This document shows, piece after piece, positions 56,865-64,000 of a stretch of 64,000 bases of DNA; position 1 is the first letter of the stretch, and the number at the start of each line of letters is the position of its first letter. The position numbers and the translations under genes were made by a program. The notes beneath the pieces were generated by a model. That model was not told the DNA's origin. It saw only the letters and a list, made by a program, of their open reading frames with translations, and searched no databases. Location of the stretch: positions 3,877,001-3,941,000 of the forward strand of contig OZ020305.1 of assembly GCA_963971305.1 (NCBI GenBank), read 5' to 3'. The stretch comes from Arcuatula senhousia (Eukaryota > Mollusca > Bivalvia > Mytilida > Mytilidae).

Positions 56865-57350
56865 ACGATAATGAGATGGAATAAGTGTACGCAACACAAC
56901 CAATATAAAGAAACGGCATTTTAAAAAATCACAATGAAAACAGCCAGCAGTCTTCAACATGACCACACTCGCTGCTCGTCGTCTTGTACTGACCCAAGAC
57001 TAAAATACTATACATAAGGTTCAATACAATCCCAAAATTATCAGCAAAAGACCCATTTCTTGGCATAGAACAATTAACACAGAGATGAAGATGATAGGGT
57101 CAAACAATAAAAAAAATTCAAAAAAATTCCTAGCTTAGGACAGGCACATATAAAATGTGGCGGGGCTAAACTAGTTTTTGGGCTTAACCTTCCCCCTATT
57201 GATAATATTGTACGTACATAACAAAACACAAAATAACACACTCTTTAAAAAAGTCAACAAAAGAGAACCAGAGAAAAAACCCAATACGAAAACATCGAGA
57301 CGTATAAAGGAACTTTCTTGACAACACTCGCAGTTACTGATTGCTTGCTA
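56865..57350 (+). mobile_element. Family A-bearing element, long copy
   Basis: Starts with the family A block (GATAATGAGATGGAATAAGT, CAGCCAGCAGTCTTCAACAT), then CCTAGCTTAGGACAGGCACA, AAATGTGGCGGGGCTAAACT, TTGGGCTTAACC, AACACAAAATAACACACTCT and AGGAACTTTCTTGACAACAC. It reads as the reverse complement of the order at 41735-42180. This defines an element of about 480 bp or more without an ORF. Confidence 0.6.
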
Positions 57351-57439
57351 AGAAGCATTTTTTGTTCGCTGTTATGCTAACATTGTTCCGTTTGTTTTTG
57401 TTTAACTGTATACTGTATTTCAATTATAATGTTTATTCA

Positions 57440-57830
57440 CGCGCAGTGGATCCCCCCTTTCGTCGGAAAATTCTGTGATTTTCATGCAAAATTTGGGCAA
57501 AAATCATCAAATTATAGTTTTAGACCCCTCCTTTTCTACCGAGGACCCCCCCCTTTTTAAAAATCCTGGAACCGCCACTGCGCACTTCGGATTCAATGAA
57601 GCAAAACAATCTTCCATTTTAGTGATTTTTTTTTCACAGGTAAATACCAATGGTGCATTTAGAGGGAAGTTCTGAGGGTTACCTTGGAAAGTTTGTACTT
57701 TTCGTGCAGATTTTTTACGAAGTCGGCCTTGAACCCCCATCCCTCCGGGCCCTTTCGTTATCAGTACTCTATTGGCAGAATCCCCCTTGTTAAAAAAATT
57801 TCTGGGGTGGATCCGCCCCTGATTTCACGT
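57440..57830. repeat. Repeat with GTGGATCC / GGAACCGCCACTG blocks and C-runs
   Basis: CGCGCAGTGGATCCCCCCTT and CCTGGAACCGCCACTGCGCA face each other about 150 bp apart. A similar block with GGTGGATCCGCCCCTG ends near 57820. The short motif CAGTGGCAGATCCAG also occurs at 42251. The ORFs on both strands are judged by-products. Confidence 0.45.
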
Positions 57831-57839
57831 ATAAATGAT

Positions 57840-58500
57840 TAATAAACTTTACAGTTAAATGAAATTTAAGCCTGAAAAGGGTATAAAAAAATTAAAATAT
57901 CTAATGGAAATAAAACTTCTTGCATACTAGTATATACTTTTAACATGAAAAAAGAGAAGAAGAAAAACAGGTTACAGGAAGTATAAATCTTTGCATTTTT
58001 CAATAGAAATGAATTAAACTAATAATTTGAAGAAAAAAAAACTAATATGTTATTTCGAACTTTGACACTCAATAATTAGTAAAAATATACCAGATATGTC
58101 TTTTTATGATATAAAAGGTGACATTCAAATTTTATCTAAAAGCTAAGAATTAGCCCCTGAGTGTATTATTAATTCGCTAAAGTCAATAGAAGGATTCGCC
58201 AAATGAAAACAGGGGTCAATTCGCTCAAATAAAATGTGATCGTACGCATGTAAACATTATCCTATTATATGACCCCCCCCCCTTTCCCACCAACTTCAAA
58301 TCATTGAAAAAAAAAATAGAGAGAAAATTTTAAAGAAATATATTTCTTGTTTTACCTGGTTCTTTAAACAACAAAATTTACCATGACTCTTTCCATTGGA
58401 AGTTTCCCCCCTTTTTTCGTTGACGCGCCAACTCTTGAATTAAAGGGTAGATATTTTTTTTCATCGCAAGTTCGTTTTGTTTTTTATTTTGATGTAGTTT
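57840..58500. other. Intron sequence, no exon seen
   Basis: A+T-rich with a 12-bp C-run near 58263. No coding-like frame. Confidence 0.45.
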
Positions 58501-58503
58501 AGT

Positions 58504-58851
58504 TTGAGAACCCGTTTAAGTGTGATAGAAAATGATCCCTATATAGTTCAGAATTCAACAGTAGACTTGTTCATACTTAAAAAAAATAACTTGCAAAACG
58601 CACTGGTGTTACGTGTATACCCTGCTGTTGGCCAGTATTATTCATGTTTTGCAACCAGCTACAATCTGATACATTGTTTAAGTAACATCTTCATCATTGC
58701 ATCCAGTAGTTTGGTCATGAGCGGTATCATTGCATCTTATTATAGAGAAAGACTGTCAACAGTTGGTAGCTTATATTTTACTGGTCCAATATTAAAAATT
58801 AATTACTACATTATAGCGTTCATAAGTAATAGTATATGTTTATGTAAGTGA
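58504..58851 (+). CDS. Unrecognised 115-codon ORF inside the large intron
   Basis: A frame that begins right after TAG/TTTGAGAAC (a possible acceptor, TGTAGTTTAG) reads NDPYIVQNSTVDLFILKKNN, ALVLRVYPAVGQYYSCFATS and IASYYRERLSTVGSLYFTGP to TGA. The first codon is TTG, so an ATG start is absent; the first Met lies at about codon 72. Two hydrophobic stretches (around SNIFIIASSSLVMSGIIASY and KINYYIIAFIS) could span a membrane. Amino-acid balance is better than in chance frames nearby. I do not recognise it, and it may be a decayed gene or element fragment. Confidence 0.25.
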   Translation: MRTRLSVIENDPYIVQNSTVDLFILKKNNLQNALVLRVYPAVGQYYSCFATSYNLIHCLSNIFIIASSSLVMSGIIASYYRERLSTVGSLYFTGPILKINYYIIAFISNSICLCK

Positions 58852-59514
58852 CATACAAAATTCGTAGATGTGATGGATTATGAAAAACTCATGGCATTTG
58901 AATTGTAAACTAAAAAGTACAGGAAAATTTTCCCGCCATTTCTCCTCATATATCACAGTCAAAAATAATCTAGGAGATAAACACATTTTCAAGGAAAACT
59001 TGTTTCAATTAATTTTAACTTTATAATAAATGCTTCTGAGCCAAACAACCTCAATGATAAAAAAAAATGATGTCAGTGCTACGCGACATCCCACACCCCC
59101 CTTCTGATTTTCTTTTAAATGATGGTTGAATGTTTTGAAGCTTGCTTAAAATACCATTTGTAGTTTGTTTTTAAGGATAAACTCTTTATGTAAATATTTT
59201 TCTCTCATAATTAGAACGACCAATTAAAGCCAACAAGATAATTGTGTAAAAGTCCGTTGCTGTCTTTAATTTTTATTCGGTATGTTTGGTTTTAGGCTAA
59301 ATCAAGAACTCTTCTATTTTAGAGTTGCCAAGGCGCAGTGTAAACAAAAGGAAATGAATCATTATTTTTGACGTTTTGGCGTAAAAAATTGGTAAAATTG
59401 ACATATAAAACATGATAAAAATGATTCCCAAATAGTCAGCTATCACAAAGCATGCATAACGCAAATAATATGTAAATAATTAATCTCAATTTTGCCGTTT
59501 TAATACGCGCACCT

Positions 59515-60950
59515 GAGTCTCCCGGTCATACTAATCAGCGCCCGAGGGCGCCCGAGGAGGTATTTAGCGCCCGAGCGGAAAAATTAGCGCCCGAGCATTT
59601 ATTTTTTAAGCCAAAATGACTAAAACTTGATAAATCATGTTGTTTCATCGTCTATATTCAACAAAAGACTGACGGAGGTGAGAAAAATTCTCCAAAAGTT
59701 TAACAAAAATCAAATATGTTTTTGTCTCTCCTTATAGTCTACTACATGTTTTAGTTTTTATTTTTTTTATTTGTTATTGCTTTTTGTGCACGGTCATCAT
59801 TTTACATAGTACTAACGCCTGGTCTTAAAATTGTATGATATGAACTTATTAACAGTGTGGTCATTATAAAGTGATTAACAATAGTTAATCTAATTTACAA
59901 CAGTAAATTTGACATTTATTATACAAACATATGTCACGCTCAAATATTAATCCAATTTAATTTGATTAATTATATTACTGATTGATGTTATAATATGACC
60001 TCCAAACCCTTATCAACACCGCCGTCAAAGACGGGGACTTTTTCGTGACCAACGGAAAAGTAGAAGTCAAGAAGACTTGGACGCCGACTGAGAAACCACC
60101 TAGTCTTATAACATAAGACTTCGCATGGGGCACGACGTTTTTCATTTGGAGATTTTATATGTCTCAGCCGCAACCATCCCGACTCCTCTTTTCGACATAG
60201 ATGATGTATACTAGGAAGGGGAAGAACATCCGGCAACAATAGACATACAAAACATAAGTGATTTGATATAGTGCTTGGTTGCATTTTAATTGTATGCCTT
60301 ATATATAGAAAATTTTTAAGATGTATGCAATTTTAGTTGTATGTCAGCATTTTTTTCAGTTGTATGTCTTATCCCGAGTATAATAATTTATACATGCATT
60401 TTAAAAGGTTTACATTTTTTGTTGAAATTTAAACAAGTTTCTGTTTGTTTGTTTTTTTTTAAATTATTGCTTTGTTCACCATAATGATTTTAAAAGTATA
60501 TTACATGTTACCTATTTCATTCTCTCACTTTTTACTATCTCAAGATTTTTAATTCATAATGCTGTGATTTTCCCGATTTTTATTTCACGAATATGTGATA
60601 CACCATGAACATTTTTAGTCAAAAGGTTACTTTTTGTTAACTTCATAATGCTGATGTATTTTTTGTCAAAAACAATTTCTATTCTGTTTGTAAAAGATAT
60701 TGTTAATAGTTCGTAATCTGAATAAATTTTAATCATACTTGAACTGGAATGATTTACAGATGTAGCTTCACAATTTGAATATGACAAATAGAATACATAT
60801 TCTTATTAATAATATTCATTCCATCGCCAAAATCTAAGGTAAATACCAATCAAACTGTCAAAATATGTGCTCGGGCGCTAATTTTTCCGCTCGGGCGCTG
60901 ATTATCACCTCGGGCGCCCTCGGGCGCTGATTAGTATGACCCGAGTCTCC
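59515..60950. mobile_element. 1.42-kb DNA transposon with GCGCCCGAG-rich inverted ends and 8-bp target duplication
   Basis: GAGTCTCC at 59515-59522 is repeated exactly at 60943-60950. Between them the left end (59523 to about 59602) and right end (about 60866 to 60942) are inverted copies over roughly 80 bp: GGTCATACTAATCAGCGCCC, one short variable stretch of 8 bp, and GCGGAAAAATTAGCGCCCGA. Each end carries four GCGCCCGAG motifs in the same orientation, as expected of subterminal transposase-binding sites. An 8-bp duplication is typical of hAT (and P-type) transposons; the interior has no transposase I can read, so it is non-autonomous. A G+C-richer interior stretch (60000-60240) is open for about 40 codons on + and 98 on -, neither recognised. 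Confidence 0.88.
59988..60284 (-). other. Unrecognised frame inside the 1.42-kb transposon
   Basis: A 98-codon minus-strand frame (RMFF-free; reads CFVCLLLPDVLPLPSIHHLC and KSPNEKRRAPCEVLCYKTRW) overlaps a + frame reading DLQTLINTAVKDGDFFVTNG from about 59999. The stretch is richer in G+C than the rest of the interior, so it may be a captured fragment or transposase remnant. I cannot choose a strand or name a domain. Confidence 0.2.
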
Positions 60951-60954
60951 GTAT

Positions 60955-61665
60955 TACTCGGCTAATGAGTAATGTCAATTAAGTCAGAACCAAACCACCA
61001 TCTCCTTCTATGTTGGTATATTTTCATACAGAAAAATGTATTTGAGGATATGTTCAACCCAATGTGTTGTTAAGTTTTCAGATAAATCGTTAAAATATAT
61101 ATTTTACTTTAACTGTTTAACACTGATATTGAACTTTATCAAGTTCAGGACCAGATCTTTAATTACATTAATTACTTAGTAATTAAACATTTAAAAGTAA
61201 ATTAAAGTATTGATAATGGTGTAAAATTACATATACTAAGGATAAAATACTAGGGTTGCACAATATATCCGTTCCGGATTTGACTCGTCATTTAGACGAG
61301 GTCATCAGGGGTCACGGGGAGGAAAAACGACATCATTCAACATGGTACAAAAGGAACAGCATTTTCTATCAACGATTCTTCTGTAAATATTAATCATATG
61401 GGTAAAAATCATTTGCAACTGACAAATTAACTCCCGGACAACATTTCCAACCCATAAAAAATCAATCTTGAACGGAAATAACGAAATTACTTTCTTTGTC
61501 CATTAGCGTGTTGGAACCAGTTTTTTTACCAGTTCCTCCTCTTTTTGCTAAAATAGTGATCGATCCCGCAAATGCGCAACGCGTGTATAGATGATCTGGG
61601 TCAAAATTTGTCTTTTGAAATGTGTACACGAGCGCCACCAATTGGTTTCGCTAGCTGTGCTCCTT
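60955..61665. other. Intron sequence, no exon seen
   Basis: No coding-like frame. A G+C-richer stretch at 61560-61670 (CGCAAATGCGCAACGCGTGT, GAGCGCCACCAATTGG) is unexplained. Confidence 0.45.
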
Positions 61666-61672
61666 TGGTAGT

Positions 61673-62740
61673 AATCAAATCAAATCAAATCAAATATATT
61701 TATTTCCAAATTAAAGGGCCCATTTAGAGCATAACACAAAGAAACAGTAAAAACAGCACATTACAGAGTAATTTAGACATGTAATTGATGAGAACAAAAA
61801 ACGACTGAGGAAAGGGTCATTATCAAAGGGAAATAACACTAGGCTTAATAGTACATGCATATTTCACAATATTCAGTATACATACAAACAAATTATTTCT
61901 TTGTATTTCTTAATCTGAAACTATTATCAAGATACTGACATATGATAGATAATAAGCTGCTGTCCTCATTACTTAAAATCCAAAAAAAGAGATCATATTT
62001 ATTTAATTTGAGTAAATTTGGGTTTTTTTTAATATAATTATTCAAATCTTTTCTTAAGTCATTGTAAAGAGTGCACTCAAGAAGGAAATGTATTTCATTT
62101 TCAACACAATTTAGATCACAATATAGACATAGCCTCTCACTGCGAGGTAGTTTTACATGTTTGCCAGATACATCGATAACCCGTTCATGCCTACCAGTCT
62201 CTATTCTGAGACAATGGTTGCTGAGTCTATATTTAGTTAGTAAATAGCGCTTATTGTTTTTTATATCCAAATAGTTTTCGTAATTAAATGTTTTCTTATA
62301 TTTAAAGTAAGAGTCTAATTTGCCCTGATCACTTAAGTTTTTATTCCTTATTTCATCCCTTTGAAATTTTATTTTAAGTTGATTTTTTAGCAGCTTTTTA
62401 AATTTATTTTTGCTCATTTTTTTACATAAGTTAAGGTCAATTCCTAATTTTTCACTAAAAAAGAGAACATTTGAGTACCAAAGATTATTATTGTTATTTG
62501 ATAAAGCTTTATTGGCTATCAACTTGCTCTCTGAGAAGGCTTTTTGCAGTTAATTGGTAGAGGTGTTTTCAAGTCTATGCCAGTACATAAATAATTGAGT
62601 TAGTAGGTTTATGTATAGTGGGTATCTTCCCAATTCAGATAGGACTGCTATATTGGTGCACATTTTAGTAACACCAAGAATATATTTACAAAATTTCAGA
62701 TTCAGTTTCTCAAATTCCCAATCTTTAAATATATCTTAAA
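61673..62740 (-). pseudogene. 5'-truncated LINE: reverse-transcriptase C-terminal part with ATTTG-repeat tail
   Basis: On the minus strand from about 62740 the frame reads FKDWEFEKLNLKF, KYILGVTKMCTNIAVLSELG and RYPLYINLLTQLFMYWHRLE. It meets a TAA at 62552-62550, then continues in the same frame to 61893 through KYRLSNHCLRIETGRHERVI, ERLCLYCDLNCVENEIHFLL and ECTLYNDLR. The ILGV..K..N.AVL.ELGRYPL and RLS.H.L.IE.GR / R.C..C / ENE.HFL..C.LY pattern is the region after the reverse transcriptase in non-LTR retrotransposons, ending in a CCHC-like knuckle (family knowledge). A 3' UTR of about 200 bp ends in (ATTTG)4 at 61695-61673, a typical tandem tail. Only one stop in about 280 codons suggests a fairly young insertion. 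Confidence 0.78.
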
Positions 62741-62759
62741 GGGAAAGTAATGGGTTGGA

Positions 62760-63020
62760 ATCTTAACCCTCACAGAGAGAATCGTAGGGAGGGTTATGTT
62801 ATCATAACTTATCATATGTATCCATACGACCATAGGAAATTTTATGTTTGTCTGTATTCAGTAAAAAGCTCATCAGAGCTTGTGTTTATTGTTATATATA
62901 CATGTATGTGCAGAATTGAAATAAAGCTTTCATATTCATACAGGTCTATGATTAGTTACAATAATGTAATCCTCCCTATCATGGCCCCCTGCTATGTTTC
63001 TCTCTGTGAGTATGGAGGGG
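62760..63020. repeat. Imperfect inverted repeat with CTCACAGAGAGAA ends
   Basis: AACCCTCACAGAGAGAATCG (62765) and ATGTTTCTCTCTGTGAGTAT (62993) face each other; GGAGGGTTATG and ATCCTCCCTATC pair further in. The 101-codon + ORF here crosses it and is not accepted. Confidence 0.5.
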
Positions 63021-63057
63021 GAAGGTCAGCAGAAAAAATGAAGTTTTTAAAATGAAT

Positions 63058-63128
63058 CTGGGTCGTTTCGTACCGATTCCTGTTCGTACCGGGTTGTTTC
63101 GTACCTACAACTGAGTCGTTTCGACCTT
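63058..63128 (+). repeat. Cluster of GTCGTTTCGTACC-type motifs
   Basis: GGGTCGTTTCGTACCGATTC, TTCGTACCGGG, GTTGTTTCGTACCTAC and GAGTCGTTTCGACC occur within 70 bp, about 200 bp before the TPR exon. It may be a short degenerate tandem or an end of an element. Confidence 0.5.
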
Positions 63129-63333
63129 ATTTAGTTAAAACATTTTGTTCTAAGAAAATAATTTAAAAATAGGAAAAAGGCCTGTGTCATTTATTTTAAG
63201 TTTTAAGGGAGGGGGTGCTTTCTTTATCATGTAGATATATTCTCATACTAAAAACTCAATGGAAAAAATCCATCATAATAACACTACATTGTATCAATAC
63301 AATTCTCGAAAAGCATTTTTTTTTCTTTTGCAG

Positions 63334-64000
63334 TTTGTTATGAGCACCATGATTGACAGGGGAGAAGCCATCGCTGCAGCAATAGAAGTAGAGAAATATT
63401 CCAAAGAAGGGACAGAACTTTTACAGTCTGGTCAGCTTATCCGTGCAGTCAAAGCTTTCAAGTATGCCTACAAGTTCTCTGGCAAGCTGGATGATGAATA
63501 TATGGAGAGAGCCTGTGCCTTTAATCTTGGGGCTGCATATATTGCTATGGGACAGGGAGAGAAGGGTTTGAATGTTCTACAGAGTGCAGTGCCTTCAGAT
63601 GATAGAAAAGATGGGAGATCTAATGGGGATTTGTATTTCAATTTTGGTCTTGGTTACGAAAATGTCAGAAATGTTCCAGAGGCTATAAGGTCTTTTAACA
63701 AAGCTTTAGAAGAATACAGAATGGAACGAGACAACATTTCCATGGAGATAGAAACATTGTTGAAGCTGTCCACATTATACACTCAAACAAGAAATAATCA
63801 TTTAATGAACACGTACCACCAGCTAGCAGAGGCCTATGCCATGCAGGAAAACATCGAGAAGCAGATGTGGGCCTTGTGTGAGAAGGCTAATAGTTATAAC
63901 AGATTTGGTGATGCTCAGCAAGCAGGAGCGGCTGCAGATCAGTGTTACAAACTCTCGGAAAAATGTGATAATACTGCAGAATCAGGTATATTGCAAAAAC
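63334..64000 (+). CDS. Coiled-coil/TPR gene, TPR exon (runs off the window)
   Basis: Acceptor TTTTTCTTTTGCAG|T ends at 63333. The frame is open for 222 codons to the edge. It reads a series of helix pairs with TPR spacing: EGTELLQSGQLIRAVKAFKY (residues about 29-48), RACAFNLGAAYIAMGQGEKG (67-86), GDLYFNFGLGYENVRNVPEA then IRSFNKALEEY (107-137), ETLLKLSTLYTQTRN (146-160), and ALCEKANSYNRFGDAQQAGA (187-206). Gly/Ala/Ala consensus positions are visible in most. TPR arrays bind partner peptides; no enzyme motif is seen. The ACAFNLGAAY...GDLYFN stretch reminds me of TTC24-like proteins, an unsearched recollection. Phase 0 entry fits the exon ending at 46486, which is why I join it to the coiled-coil exons; RNA evidence would be needed to prove it. 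Confidence 0.82.

Noticed and set aside
62750..63055. 101-codon + ORF before the TPR exon
   Set aside because: It crosses an imperfect inverted repeat and has no protein-like features or splice link.

Overview
The window is nuclear DNA of an animal. It is strongly A+T-rich, genes are split by GT/AG introns, and coding DNA is sparse among very many small decayed repeats. Several dispersed repeats look to me like repeats of marine mussels (Mytilus or a close relative); one carries a core reading GCGCGTTTCGTCTA followed by ACTCATCAGAGGCG. That placement is from memory and was not searched. No rRNA, tRNA, CRISPR array or bacterial-type operon was seen.

The one well-supported gene lies on the + strand. 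Six small exons at 37.4-37.8, 38.1-38.3, 40.2-40.5, 45.3-45.5, 45.95-46.2 and 46.4-46.5 kb encode a basic N-terminal region followed by coiled coil. A large exon (63334 to the window edge) encodes a tetratricopeptide-repeat (TPR) array. Every junction that can be read is phase 0, so I infer one gene, broken by an intron of about 17 kb (46487-63333) full of mobile elements. The fifth exon runs into a TGA before its donor in the frame as given. The left edge (1-249) holds the C-terminal end of a probable carbohydrate sulfotransferase.

Other coding-like pieces are orphan or broken and unrecognised: a frameshifted minus-strand frame (7.4-7.8 kb), a 59-residue basic minus-strand ORF (15.9-16.1 kb), two adjacent ORFs (19.0-19.6 kb), a 39-codon exon-like block with good splice sites (19.76-19.87 kb), a 112-codon frame with one internal TGA (23.4-23.8 kb) and a 115-codon ORF (58.5-58.85 kb).

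The rest is mobile-element DNA. It includes decayed Penelope-like reverse transcriptases (0.45-2.85, 5.2-5.8 and 54.7-55.3 kb) with many scattered 3' tails, two non-LTR retrotransposon 3' ends on the minus strand (43.3-43.6 and 61.7-62.7 kb), and several dispersed short repeat families. There are also MITE-like inverted repeats at 3.16, 3.74, 11.8, 44.1, 47.4, 48.7 and 53.0 kb, and minisatellites at 5.95, 49.1, 53.8, 55.4 and 56.1 kb. The cleanest element is a 1.42-kb DNA transposon at 59523-60942, with long inverted ends built of GCGCCCGAG motifs and a perfect 8-bp target duplication. A second clear insertion is a head-to-tail dimer of a dispersed repeat at 38859-39513, flanked by TCAAAA.

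Apart from the exons of the coiled-coil/TPR gene, no genes can be seen to work together here.
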